From Pseudoalteromonas rhizosphaerae (lineage in GTDB: Bacteria > Pseudomonadota > Gammaproteobacteria > Enterobacterales > Alteromonadaceae): 64,000 bases of DNA. The DNA lies in the NCBI RefSeq assembly GCF_902498845.1, contig NZ_CABVLM010000003.1, positions 62,001 through 126,000 of the forward strand. The letters run 5' to 3'. A program made the position numbers and the translations under genes. This document shows, piece by piece, positions 18,534 through 27,793 of this stretch (position 1 is its first letter; every line of letters begins with the position of its first letter). The notes beneath the pieces are model-generated. The model was not told the origin of the DNA, searched no databases, and worked only from the letters and a program-made list of their open reading frames with translations.

Positions 18534-19061
18534 TTATTTTTTAAAATCATATTCTTCGTTACCTCGCTTTTTAAGCTCTGTGATAACCATTTCTATCATC
18601 TGTTTCTTTATTTCTGCGTGGTTGGACTTTAGCTCATTAAGTTGCTGAACTAATATATCAATTTGCTCTTGCGGTTGAGAATCTCGGTATTTTTTCGCAC
18701 CAGTATGCTCGGGATCTATTTTTAAATTTTGCGCTTCGGTGTTTTTTTCCAGCTGTATAAAGTTGCTATTGTGGCTTTCAAGCTTGAGATTTCGCTGAAT
18801 TGGATCTTGTTTTAATTTATTAATTTGTTCTTGTAGCACGATGATCTTTTGAGCGAAATCTTCATACACTTTTTGTAAATTGTTATACTGTTCAGCAAAA
18901 TTCACATCATCTTCGCTATACTCTTGCGCTTTAGCATCTAAAAACTCAGACAAAATATATTCAGGCTGTTCTGTTTGCGCTGCTTGTTCTTCAAGTCGTT
19001 TTTCGTATTTACTTTGAAACCCACGAGCTTCAGGAATAGTAATAACAGGTAAGATCTTCAT
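18534..19061 (-). CDS. Coiled-coil protein of unknown function
   Basis: 175 residues, highly charged, no signal peptide or membrane segment. Long helices with heptad-like spacing lie at about 55-90 and 130-165; the C terminus is basic (K-K-R-G-N-E-E-Y-D-F-K-K). AAGGATG precedes the ATG at good spacing, which supports a real gene. Family not recognised. Convergent with the CIA30 gene, 34 bp apart. Confidence 0.7.
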   Translation of the reverse strand: MKILPVITIPEARGFQSKYEKRLEEQAAQTEQPEYILSEFLDAKAQEYSEDDVNFAEQYNNLQKVYEDFAQKIIVLQEQINKLKQDPIQRNLKLESHNSNFIQLEKNTEAQNLKIDPEHTGAKKYRDSQPQEQIDILVQQLNELKSNHAEIKKQMIEMVITELKKRGNEEYDFKK

Positions 19062-19149
19062 ATTTCATCCTTAAAATTATCCTGGTAATAATATCGGCAC
19101 AAAATAATAAGACTTTAGCTTTCTTTTGCAAAAAAATTACCCTTTGTTA

Positions 19150-19872
19150 TTACCCAAAGGCTAGGAAGCTACTAATGGTTAAACGGCCTGTTGATGGATT
19201 ACTAGATAGTCCTAAATCAGGATTAATATTACCAGAATGCAAGGCATTACTTGGATATACAATAAGCCTATTCGGTTTCGCCTCTAGTGAGGCTATTTGC
19301 TCAAACAATGTTGTATCACTGGAAATATAACTAGGACGTTCGTGGAGCCTTTGAGCAATGGCTTGCTGTTTGATCATTGCACGATACGGTGCGAGTCGCT
19401 GCTGTGTTATACGTTCAAAGCCAGATGCTTTATGCCGATACAAGGACGTTCCACCATATGCTTTTGCACATAAAAAATGCACAGCAGCAAGCTGGTTAAC
19501 ACTAGGAGTATCAAAGTGAGGCAACATTTGAATGGGCCTTAATTTTGTTACCGGTGTTGTGGCAATTGAAAACGCAGAAAAAACCACTTTCATGTCATTG
19601 CTATCAATAAAATTGAACGACGATTTTAAGATAGGGAGTAACTCTTTAAGTTGCTCACTATAGTTAGCCGGTGATGGTTTGCGAACCCCTGGGTATAAAT
19701 CTCCATTAGATGCAGTAAATGCCGAGCTATGATTAACGTTTTCACAAGCACAGGCGATGAGTTCATTATAGTTTAAACTTAAATCATCAATCACTAAAAC
19801 AGGTATGCGCTCATTACCAACAACTAAGCGTGTAACTTTCATTGCCGGGTTTAAAAAAGTAGCACTAGTCAT
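19150..19872 (-). CDS. DUF6445-type protein, putative non-haem Fe oxygenase fold
   Basis: The ATG at 19872 overlaps the SapC gene's stop by 8 bp and gives 240 residues; the frame stays open upstream into SapC but is unlikely to be used. P-H-F-D (H119, D121), a later S-N-A-L-H-S-G (H212) and T-G-R-L (R230) fit the HxD...H...R pattern of 2-oxoglutarate/Fe(II) oxygenases. Proteins of this type are found with tryptophan halogenase-like and SapC genes beside TonB receptors. Substrate unknown. Last gene of the leftward run TonB receptor-halogenase-SapC-DUF6445. Confidence 0.8.
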   Translation of the reverse strand: MTSATFLNPAMKVTRLVVGNERIPVLVIDDLSLNYNELIACACENVNHSSAFTASNGDLYPGVRKPSPANYSEQLKELLPILKSSFNFIDSNDMKVVFSAFSIATTPVTKLRPIQMLPHFDTPSVNQLAAVHFLCAKAYGGTSLYRHKASGFERITQQRLAPYRAMIKQQAIAQRLHERPSYISSDTTLFEQIASLEAKPNRLIVYPSNALHSGNINPDLGLSSNPSTGRLTISSFLAFG

Positions 19873-20611
19873 GTACACTAACAAACTGCTGATTTTTACG
19901 TTCAATAAGTGGATACAGTTGACCCAATGAATTGATCATCGTGTAGATTGGTTTAAGCTGTTGTGCTTTATGTAAACGCCCTATTTGTTCAGGAGCTAGT
20001 GCCGCTACTTTCTCTTCACTTACCGTATATAGACCGTTTAAACGTGAACTTTGCTTATTGCAAAAGGTAACGTCAAGGGAAAGAGGCTGCACTAAATTAA
20101 GTGCTAACAATGTGTCGATCAGTGCTTTATTTTCTATTTCGCCTTGCAATAAATACCCTAAGCATTGTTTCATTTTAACAAAATAATCACTATCTTCACC
20201 GCTGTCAGTAAATAATACCTGGATGTCATTGACGTTATTTTGCGCTGAGTCGCGAACTATCGATGGGCTGTCTAAGTTTATACAAACCGCATAATCTCCC
20301 GCTACTTCAGTTTGTATATCACCGACAAAAAATGGCTGCCTTTGTAACTGTAATGGTATGTAAACTCCTTGCCATTGACCGTCTTTCGAAAATAAATTTT
20401 CATGTTGCTCAAAACCTAATAATACCGTTAAGGTAAATTCGCCTGTTTCACCACTCTTAGCAAGTACGATCGGATGTTGCACAGATACTTGGCTAAATTC
20501 AGCAACCACAACGGGAAGCATATTTTGCGTGGCACTGTGTTCTTGAGTTTTCGCGGTATCAATTTTTAAATGTTTGTGAGCACTGTAATTAATTGCAACT
20601 AAATTAGTCAT
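19865..20611 (-). CDS. SapC family protein
   Basis: 248 residues with the SapC-like pattern: early H-K-H-L-K-I-D (about 12-18), then V-V-A-E-F-S-Q-V (about 34-41), H-P-I-V-L-A-K (about 46-52), and the central Q-R-Q-P-F-F-V (about 89-95). The family is named from a Campylobacter S-layer locus but has no proven activity. In Alteromonadales, Xanthomonas and Caulobacter it sits beside TonB receptors and halogenase-like genes. No signal peptide, so cytoplasmic. AGAGAAC precedes the ATG. It lies 35 bp after the halogenase gene. Confidence 0.86.
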   Translation of the reverse strand: MTNLVAINYSAHKHLKIDTAKTQEHSATQNMLPVVVAEFSQVSVQHPIVLAKSGETGEFTLTVLLGFEQHENLFSKDGQWQGVYIPLQLQRQPFFVGDIQTEVAGDYAVCINLDSPSIVRDSAQNNVNDIQVLFTDSGEDSDYFVKMKQCLGYLLQGEIENKALIDTLLALNLVQPLSLDVTFCNKQSSRLNGLYTVSEEKVAALAPEQIGRLHKAQQLKPIYTMINSLGQLYPLIERKNQQFVSVHD

Positions 20612-20646
20612 ATTGTTCTCTTTATTCTTTATATTTCACAGCACAA

Positions 20647-22203
20647 TTAAATTGCACTAAGCCCATGTAGCTTAATTTTATCAAGTAACTCTCTGTTACT
20701 AGGTAATGTTGAAACTGCTTGCTGAATCATATGTTTATTTTTAGCAAATTGACTCTGTGCAAATGTTTTATCATTTAATAAGTGAGGTGAGTTGCTGTAA
20801 TCACTTTTAAAGCCCATTCCATACAAGACATACTGATAGCTTGCAGCAGGAAACACTTCATTATTACTCGCAAAATCATAATCAGCAGGAGCGCGATATT
20901 GCCAAAGTTGCATTAAATCTTGCAAGCTTTGTGGGATCGTTTGAGGATCGCGATTATCTATCCAAAACGCATTATCGGTGCGCTTACTCAAAATATAGTG
21001 CAGCTTTAAAAAGTCGATTATTTTCCCCCAGCGGTAGAGAAATGTATCGTTAAAGCGTTTCGCTGTAATGTCCATTACCTCGCGAGTCGGTGGCAATTGC
21101 TCACTAATCATTTGCGCTGACATCTCAACTAACACAAGAGCAGACGCTTCAAGTGGCTCTAAAAAGCCAGCAGACAATCCAACAGCAACACAATTATTTT
21201 GCCAAAAGTGACTGCGATGGCCACTTTCTATCGGAATTTTTCTGATTGTCAGTGAATCAATCTTATCGCCTATATAGTCGGCAAGTCTTGCCCTTGCTTG
21301 CGATTCAGTACTGTGTTTGCTCGAATACACATAACCAACACCACGGCGATGTTGTAAACCTATGTCCCAGATCCAACCTGCTTCTTGCGCCGTCGAGATG
21401 GTATGTGAAGCGATTGGGCTACTGTCATTTTCATAGGGTACCTGTACTGCTAAAGCCGTATCTATGAATAAAACATCACGATAGGATTTGAACGGCACTT
21501 GATAATGACCTCCGAGCAATAACGATGAAAAACCACTGCAATCAACAAATAAATCGCCACTTATATTTCCGGCCTGCTTTGTTGTTAAACTACCTATATC
21601 ACCATTTTCGATGCTGTTAACTTTAGTAACATCCGCTAAAATATGGGTTACACCTAAATTTTCGATGCAGTGTTTTTGTAAAAACACTGCAAATTTAGCT
21701 GAATCTAGATGATAAGCGTAATTGGCGACAGCGCCATATTCAGGCGTTCTGATCGTCTTTGGCGCAAGACCTTGCTCGCAAAGTGCTTCTTGAAAACATA
21801 CCGCATTAGAAAACGATGATGATTGCTCGCCATCGTTTAACCAATATCCTGCCATATCTGTTTTAGTAAATCCTTGCGGTAAAACCAATGGGTGATAATA
21901 ATAATCATCTTCGCCACCATCCACCCATTGTGCAAACTTAGCACCTTGTTTAAAACTAGCGTCACACTCACGGATAAAGTCGGTTTCACTAATACCCAAA
22001 GCGATTAAAGTGCTGCGCATTGTTGGCCAAGTACCTTCACCAACGCCAATAATTGGTACGTTTGGCGATTCGACTAACGTGACCTTGACGCCAACGTCCG
22101 TATTACTCTTATGCTCTGCAGCCAATCGCCCCGCAGTTAACCAACCCGCAATACCACCACCGACGACAATCACTGTGTTTATGCTTTTTTCTTGTTGTTT
22201 CAT
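20647..22203 (-). CDS. Tryptophan halogenase-like flavoprotein
   Basis: 518 residues of the flavin-dependent tryptophan halogenase family. The FAD loop G-G-G-I-A-G is at 15-20, G-V-G-E-G-T-W-P at 53-60, the conserved lysine in F-K-Q-G-A-K-F (K85 or K89), the halogenase tryptophan motif W-I-W-D-I-G at 277-282 (usual form WxWxIP, so Pro is replaced by Gly) and F-L-E-P-L-E-A-S with the expected glutamate at 347-354. True halogenases need a reductase and a free aromatic substrate; copies beside TonB receptors and SapC are uncharacterised and may act on another substrate. Separated from the receptor gene by a hairpin. Confidence 0.88.
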   Translation of the reverse strand: MKQQEKSINTVIVVGGGIAGWLTAGRLAAEHKSNTDVGVKVTLVESPNVPIIGVGEGTWPTMRSTLIALGISETDFIRECDASFKQGAKFAQWVDGGEDDYYYHPLVLPQGFTKTDMAGYWLNDGEQSSSFSNAVCFQEALCEQGLAPKTIRTPEYGAVANYAYHLDSAKFAVFLQKHCIENLGVTHILADVTKVNSIENGDIGSLTTKQAGNISGDLFVDCSGFSSLLLGGHYQVPFKSYRDVLFIDTALAVQVPYENDSSPIASHTISTAQEAGWIWDIGLQHRRGVGYVYSSKHSTESQARARLADYIGDKIDSLTIRKIPIESGHRSHFWQNNCVAVGLSAGFLEPLEASALVLVEMSAQMISEQLPPTREVMDITAKRFNDTFLYRWGKIIDFLKLHYILSKRTDNAFWIDNRDPQTIPQSLQDLMQLWQYRAPADYDFASNNEVFPAASYQYVLYGMGFKSDYSNSPHLLNDKTFAQSQFAKNKHMIQQAVSTLPSNRELLDKIKLHGLSAI

Positions 22204-22229
22204 TTTAATACTCGCGTGGATTACAATTA

Positions 22230-22264
22230 AAAGTGACTTTTAATCAATACATAAAAGTCACTTT
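22230..22264 (-). terminator. Hairpin between receptor and halogenase genes
   Basis: AAAGTGACTTTTA (22230-22242) and TAAAAGTCACTTT (22252-22264) form a perfect 13-bp stem with a 9-base loop. On the leftward transcript it is followed by TAATTG, so only a short U-rich stretch helps termination. It could be a partial terminator or a 3'-end stabiliser that lets the receptor be made in excess over the downstream enzymes. Confidence 0.5.
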
Positions 22265-22281
22265 ATTTACCCAATTAATGC

Positions 22282-25200
22282 CTAGAAATTACCGCGAATA
22301 CCGAACATGAAACGTCGACCGCTGTCTTCAATTTGTAGCATTTGATTAGCAAAACGACCTCGTTTGTGAACATACTCTTGAGTTAGATTAATGCCTTCAA
22401 TAAAGACTGTGACGTGTTCTGTTAAATCATAACTAATGTTCGCATCAAGCTGTGCATAGTCTTCTACAATAGTTACACCATCACCATTAAGTTGACTTAA
22501 CGATTGCACAAAGCTGTCTCGCCAGTTGTAAGCTAAGCGAGCTTGAAAAGAATCATTTTCATAAAAACCTACCACATTATATGAATCACTTAAGCCTGTA
22601 AGAGCAAACACTTGAGTAATATCTGCAGCATCTAACTCTTTGTTACTATCTACAATAGTGGCATTAACCATAAAACCAAAGCCACTGTCGAAAGTATGCT
22701 GTAGAGCAACCTCCCACCCATCAACAATTGCTGATTCACTGTTATTTGGTATGGTATTGGTAAACACCGCCGTGGTGTCTGCTGGATCTGGACTATCAAC
22801 ATCATTACCTGTGGAAGGATCAGTAAGTAGACCGCCACCGGGCAGTTCAAAGGTTAAGTCTTCAGTGGTATTGATAATGAAGTTAGCAACATTTTTTCTA
22901 AAATAACCTGCCGATACATAACTCGCATTGCCGTAGTACCATTCCAGAGATAGATCTAAGTTATCAGAAGTAAAAGGAGCTAACGCTGGATTACCAGAGC
23001 TGGATGTTAAATTGCCACCTTGGCGCGTTGTTTCTATCACTGTTACCGGTGACATACTATCGAGCGTCGGCCGAGTGATTGTTTGTGATACCCCAGCACG
23101 GGCAATTAAGTCATCATTGATTTCGAGCTTAAGACTAAAATTAGGTAAAATGGCTTCATAGTCAGAATTAGCTGAAATAGATTGAACACTGCCATAATTA
23201 GCTAACATTTCTGTTTTATCTAAAATTGACAATGAGTTAACTGGTTCATCGCTTCCGTTCACTTCAACATCTGTCGTTTCATACCTAAACCCAGCTGAGG
23301 CAAACAAGGGCATACCCGCAAGCTCTGATTCAAAATCAAATTCGCTATACAAAGCAATTGTGTCTTCTGTTATTTCAAATGACTTATTACGCTTTACTGC
23401 ATCAAAGCTAATTGGCTGCCCATTTGCAGCGGCATATTGCTCAAGATAAGCAAAGTTTGCTTCACCATCATGTGCAAGCCAAGATGTTGGCATACGACCA
23501 CTGCCACTGACGTTATCTAAAAAGTCATCGCCGGCATCAAATACAAACTGTGCGAGTCCGTCCATACTAGGCATATCTGGGTAACCACAGAAAGTACAAT
23601 GTATACCTACACCTTCATTATCCCAACGTTCAAGACTTTTAGTTTCGGATGAATACATTGCACCAAATTTTACGGCTACAAGACCCGTATAACCATCGTT
23701 GTACCATGTACTATCCCAACGAAATTGATCAACGGTATCTTCGACCGCCCAGCCACGACGCAACATAACATGAGCTCGGCTATTTGCCGGATCTAAATGA
23801 TTTGAGACCCCATCAGGGCTAATTGCCGGGTTATATGCGCTGCCATCTAGCTCCTGTTGACCACTGTAAATACTGTCATCAGCCGATGCAAACTCACTCG
23901 CATAAGGTAAGATCCCTTGATCAACTTGAAAGCGCACACGGTTTGCATAACCAATCAAAGATAACTGATCACCTCGGCCATTATTTGCTTCACGCTCAGC
24001 CTTTGAATGACTTAAATCAAAATTCATTTTTAAATTATCGTTTACGTGCCATTGTAAATTAAGCCCAAGCGCACTGGAGTTTGTTAAACGATCGAATTTT
24101 TTAGCGTGCATATCCGTTGCAAGCCCGACTTCTTGATAAAGATCAATCACCGTGCCATTTTCGTCAACAGTTGGTCCATCAGCATTACCAAACCCTTCTA
24201 AATTGGGTGCAGTAAACCAGTGTCCATAAGACGTTGTATCGGCTTCAACATCAAAATCAGAATACAGTGCATCGCCAGTAATCACTACATCATCAGACGG
24301 GGCATATTGAATAACTAAATTAGCATTGGTGCGAGTGCGCGTCTCTGTGGTTACTTTATGATCATAATTACGGGGAGAAAAAATATTGCCAGTATAAGCT
24401 TGTCCGCTTTGTGTTTGCGGCTTAGGCACGCCAACATTTTCTAACCAGCCATCTACTTGTGCTTGATTTAACCGGGTTCTACGTTCTTGACGTGACACAG
24501 CGAATAACAAACCTAGGGTATCGTCATTAAATGTATTACTAATTAATCCTGATACCTCTGGCGTTGTTTCTTCACTATTGTCGTCATAAATACCTTTTAT
24601 GCTGCCGGCTACTTTAAAGCCATTAATAGCAAATGGACGAGCGGTATTTACATTGATTGTTGAGCCTATACCGCCTGACTGCTTTGTTGCGGTTGATGTT
24701 TTAAATACATCTAAACTCTTTACCAGCTCCGACGCGATAGTATCAAAACTAAATGCTCGGCTTTGGTTTTCAGATGCCATTTGGCGGCCATTGACTAACA
24801 CGGTATTAAATTGCGGGCCGAATCCCCGTACCGTGATTAATTGCCCTTCCCCGCCGGAACGGTCAATCGAAACACCGGTGATACGTTGCAATGACTCAGC
24901 TAAGTTAGTATCGGGGAATTTACCAATATCTTCTGCTGAAATAGAATCGACGACTCCACCCGCTTCACGTTTAGCATCCATTGCGCGTCCAAGTGCTCCT
25001 CTTATTCCTCTTACTTCAATTATTTCAGGTCCTTGTTCTGCGGTATCGGCTACTGCAGGTAGTGTAACGCTACTAAGCACTGCGAGTACGGCACTCGCCA
25101 CCCCGTTTTTTTTATAATTAGTCATGTTGTCATTTCTCTCGAAGCGTGGATCTATCGAAATAGATATTTGCCCATCTTCGCTGACATGTGATTGCAAGCC

Positions 25201-25473
25201 TGTCCCTGCAAGTAAACTATTTAATGCAGTTATTATTGAATACTCACCAGTAATATTATTAGTCTGCAACTGTTGGATTTTATCCAACGGAAACAACAAG
25301 GTAATATCAGCTTGCTCTGCAAAATTAATCAGCGATAGATCAGCCCTTTGTCTTGGAATATCAAACATAATCTTGCCATTTTTGGTATTTGCTTGAGCCT
25401 CTGTATTAAACAAAGTAAAAACCAAAACCAGTACACAAAAATGAAGCTGAGATGTTTGATATTTCATGTGCAT
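22282..25473 (-). CDS. TonB-dependent receptor with N-terminal signalling (STN) domain
   Basis: Starts at the ATG at 25473 (1063 residues; ATG 25467 is equally possible) with a signal peptide over about 1-28. An STN domain follows at about 37-105, the module that contacts FecR-type regulators. Residues 117-143 then look like a second, complete signal peptide beginning M-T-N-Y-K-K and ending P-A-V-A-D. A TonB-box-like E-I-I-E-V-R-G lies near 150-156, with the plug (S-I-S-A-E-D-I-G-K-F-P-D) and a 22-strand barrel to the terminal Phe. Divergent to fecI/fecR-like genes 616 bp away. An internal ATG at 25125 could start a receptor without STN. Substrate unknown; the neighbouring sugar porter hints at a carbohydrate. 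Confidence 0.92.
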   Translation of the reverse strand: MHMKYQTSQLHFCVLVLVFTLFNTEAQANTKNGKIMFDIPRQRADLSLINFAEQADITLLFPLDKIQQLQTNNITGEYSIITALNSLLAGTGLQSHVSEDGQISISIDPRFERNDNMTNYKKNGVASAVLAVLSSVTLPAVADTAEQGPEIIEVRGIRGALGRAMDAKREAGGVVDSISAEDIGKFPDTNLAESLQRITGVSIDRSGGEGQLITVRGFGPQFNTVLVNGRQMASENQSRAFSFDTIASELVKSLDVFKTSTATKQSGGIGSTINVNTARPFAINGFKVAGSIKGIYDDNSEETTPEVSGLISNTFNDDTLGLLFAVSRQERRTRLNQAQVDGWLENVGVPKPQTQSGQAYTGNIFSPRNYDHKVTTETRTRTNANLVIQYAPSDDVVITGDALYSDFDVEADTTSYGHWFTAPNLEGFGNADGPTVDENGTVIDLYQEVGLATDMHAKKFDRLTNSSALGLNLQWHVNDNLKMNFDLSHSKAEREANNGRGDQLSLIGYANRVRFQVDQGILPYASEFASADDSIYSGQQELDGSAYNPAISPDGVSNHLDPANSRAHVMLRRGWAVEDTVDQFRWDSTWYNDGYTGLVAVKFGAMYSSETKSLERWDNEGVGIHCTFCGYPDMPSMDGLAQFVFDAGDDFLDNVSGSGRMPTSWLAHDGEANFAYLEQYAAANGQPISFDAVKRNKSFEITEDTIALYSEFDFESELAGMPLFASAGFRYETTDVEVNGSDEPVNSLSILDKTEMLANYGSVQSISANSDYEAILPNFSLKLEINDDLIARAGVSQTITRPTLDSMSPVTVIETTRQGGNLTSSSGNPALAPFTSDNLDLSLEWYYGNASYVSAGYFRKNVANFIINTTEDLTFELPGGGLLTDPSTGNDVDSPDPADTTAVFTNTIPNNSESAIVDGWEVALQHTFDSGFGFMVNATIVDSNKELDAADITQVFALTGLSDSYNVVGFYENDSFQARLAYNWRDSFVQSLSQLNGDGVTIVEDYAQLDANISYDLTEHVTVFIEGINLTQEYVHKRGRFANQMLQIEDSGRRFMFGIRGNF

Positions 25474-26088
25474 GGTTTTTCGCCATACACAAAACAAAGA
25501 CGAGTGAGTTTTTATTTTCCCCCATAAATATTTTCGATTATTTACAAATAATATATATTTTTGACTAGTCATACTGAAAATTGCTAAGCCTTTTTGTTTT
25601 TATTATTACTAAAATACAACGGCGAAATATTCAATTTTGAATAATGTTTCGCTTGCAAAGTAATTGCTGTTTTTATCCGCTAAACCCATTTCTAAAATTG
25701 CTGCATATCGTCAATTAGAACAAGTAATTAAAAAGTTCAAATCGTATTTAAAGTATCTATTTGGGTGTAAATATCTAAGTACTTAGTGATGTAAATTAAG
25801 ATAATTTTTACGCTGTTTTTTTAACAACCAAAGAAGCACCATACGATGCTAAGTAGCTTAGCGCCTAGACCCGAACTCTTGATTGCTAAAAACTGTAGTA
25901 CAATTAACACTGTAATTACAAGCTTTAAGCAAAACGAGAAATAGATCGGTAAAGGGCAATGGGGAACGTTATATTAAAAAAATGCGATTAAATGGTTTTT
26001 GCCTAGTGGATTTTTTTATCTCAATCGTCTTACTAAGTATTGGCATAAAAATAATAACAGCAGAGCTAAATCCGATGAGAAAACGTTA
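25474..26088. promoter_or_regulatory. Divergent intergenic region, receptor versus sigma factor
   Basis: A 615-bp AT-rich gap that must hold promoters for the leftward receptor operon and the rightward sigma/anti-sigma pair. Two inverted repeats stand out: 25622-25652 (gcgaaa, TATTCAA, TTGAATA, tttcgc, with a 3-base bulge) and 25848-25862 (GCTAAG tag CTTAGC). Either could be an operator or an RNA hairpin. No Fur box or canonical sigma-70 promoter is convincing. Open frame upstream of the sigma gene starts only at TTG and is not likely coding. Confidence 0.45.
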
Positions 26089-26661
26089 ATGACGAAAGAC
26101 ACACTACTTCACAAGGCTTATTTAGTCTCAAGAAAAAGCATTTCGCGAGTTGTGGCTAAAATTGTGCCACCTCATGAAATTGAAGATATTGTGCAAGAAA
26201 CGTATGTGCGTATATGCAAAATTGAAAACAGCGACAATATTAACTCTCCCAAGTCATTTATCTATAAAACTGCGCGTAATTTAGCATTAGATTATCAAAA
26301 ACAGGCCAATATACGCTTGGTCGACGGTATTGATAATATGGAAGCGCTTGAGCAACTTCTGTGTGAACAATACAAAGATGAGATGTATGAGAGCACACTT
26401 ACCGATAATGAATTTTCGAATTTTTGTGAAGCCGTAAGATTGCTTCCGATACAGTGTCGAAAAGTATTTGTATTAAAAAAAGTGTATGGCTATTCGCAGC
26501 GTGAAATAGCAGCACAATTGGAGCTTAGTGAAAGTACCGTGGAAAAGCATATTGCAACAGGCATGAAAAGATGTACGCTGTTTATGCGTCAATCAAATAA
26601 AAGCACCTATAATGAGCCAGCCCCTTCAGCAAACCTCAGTGCAGGAGGCAAATATGAGTAA
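26089..26661 (+). CDS. FecI-type ECF sigma factor
   Basis: 190 residues from the ATG at 26089; a TTG 90 bp upstream would add a hydrophilic extension unlike the family. Region 2 contains E-D-I-V-Q-E-T-Y-V-R-I-C (about 33-44) and region 4 the helix-turn-helix Y-S-Q-R-E-I-A-A-Q-L-E-L-S-E-S-T-V-E-K-H (about 145-164). FecI-type factors transcribe the cognate receptor operon when released by FecR after a signal from the receptor's STN domain. Overlaps the FecR-like gene by 8 bp; divergent to the STN receptor. Confidence 0.92.
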   Translation: MTKDTLLHKAYLVSRKSISRVVAKIVPPHEIEDIVQETYVRICKIENSDNINSPKSFIYKTARNLALDYQKQANIRLVDGIDNMEALEQLLCEQYKDEMYESTLTDNEFSNFCEAVRLLPIQCRKVFVLKKVYGYSQREIAAQLELSESTVEKHIATGMKRCTLFMRQSNKSTYNEPAPSANLSAGGKYE

Positions 26662-27763
26662 CATTCATCAGATCCATCAATCTTCCCAAGATAGTAATCA
26701 AGTTGAAGATGAACGCTTAGATCAAGCGAGTGAGTGGCTAGCCAAACTTGACCGAAACCTTAGCAGCGATGAAAAAGAAGCACTTAAAGCTTGGCTTGGA
26801 GATTCTTACAAAAATGTTGAGGTTCTGCTAGAAGTTGCACAATTGTGGGATAAAATGAGTGAGTTAAGTCGTTTATCAGACTTATTTCCACAAGCATCAA
26901 AACAACAACAAAAACTCCCTGTGTGGTTAGGCGCAATAGCAGCATCCATTTTATTGGCTGTTGCGCTTAGCTTTTTTCAAGAAACATTTAATTTTTCGCT
27001 GTTTAACCAAGCGAATAAATCTGCGGTAGTAGCAAAACAATTAAACTTTCAAACTGCGATTGGAGAAAGTAAAGATATTATTTTGCCTGACCAAAGTAAA
27101 ATAACACTCAATACAAATAGTTTTGTCCATATTAAATACACTCCATCAGCCCGAGTAATCAATCTTCTTCGTGGTGAGATCCATATTGATGTCGCACATG
27201 ATACCTCACGGCCTTTGAGTGTCGTCACTGGTAATAAAATAATCCAAGCCGTTGGAACTGCGTTTAATGTAGAGGTAAACAATAAACAAATAGAACTTAT
27301 TGTTACCGATGGAAAAGTATTAGTTGCTCAGCAGTATACAACCGCTGTACCTAACCTCTCAAATAATGGCACTTCTAGAGTTGCAAAAGATGTATCGCTG
27401 CATTCCACGCCGGTATCAAAGGGTGAGAAACTCAATTTAGACTTTAAGGGTGAAATTACCAAAAAAGTTGAAAAAATTGACGCGATTGATGTGGCAGCAA
27501 ACTTATCTTGGCGTCAAGGGAGTATCATTTTCAGAGGCGAATCACTTAGCGACGCAATGACCGAAATTAGCCGCTATACCAATATTAACTTTGAGCTTGC
27601 TGATGACGAACGTTTGAAGCAAGTACACGTTGCAGGCATGTTCAAAACTGGCGACGTTAAAGGTCTACTCGAAGTGCTTAATAATAACTTTAATATTAGT
27701 TATGAAAGAGTCAGCCCCGATAAAATCATGTTAAAATATGCGTCGCCTCACACTACTATATAA
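26654..27763 (+). CDS. FecR-type anti-sigma regulator
   Basis: 369 residues from the ATG at 26654, which has AGGAGG six bases upstream and overlaps the sigma stop; the longer frame is rejected. Domains: cytoplasmic FecR_N (DUF4880) at about 20-65, one transmembrane helix (about 88-106), the periplasmic FecR domain with G-E-I-H-I-D-V-A (about 175-182) and A-V-G-T-A-F-N-V (about 200-207), and a C-terminal STN-like DUF4974 domain (about 290-365) that pairs with a receptor. With the sigma factor and receptor it completes a cell-surface signalling set. Confidence 0.92.
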   Translation: MSNIHQIHQSSQDSNQVEDERLDQASEWLAKLDRNLSSDEKEALKAWLGDSYKNVEVLLEVAQLWDKMSELSRLSDLFPQASKQQQKLPVWLGAIAASILLAVALSFFQETFNFSLFNQANKSAVVAKQLNFQTAIGESKDIILPDQSKITLNTNSFVHIKYTPSARVINLLRGEIHIDVAHDTSRPLSVVTGNKIIQAVGTAFNVEVNNKQIELIVTDGKVLVAQQYTTAVPNLSNNGTSRVAKDVSLHSTPVSKGEKLNLDFKGEITKKVEKIDAIDVAANLSWRQGSIIFRGESLSDAMTEISRYTNINFELADDERLKQVHVAGMFKTGDVKGLLEVLNNNFNISYERVSPDKIMLKYASPHTTI

Positions 27764-27793
27764 TTCGTTACAACAATAACCAGGTATATCACC

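Noticed and set aside
24599-25117. 172-codon frame antisense to the TonB receptor
   Set aside because: No ribosome-binding site or recognisable protein; it mirrors the conserved plug-domain coding strand.
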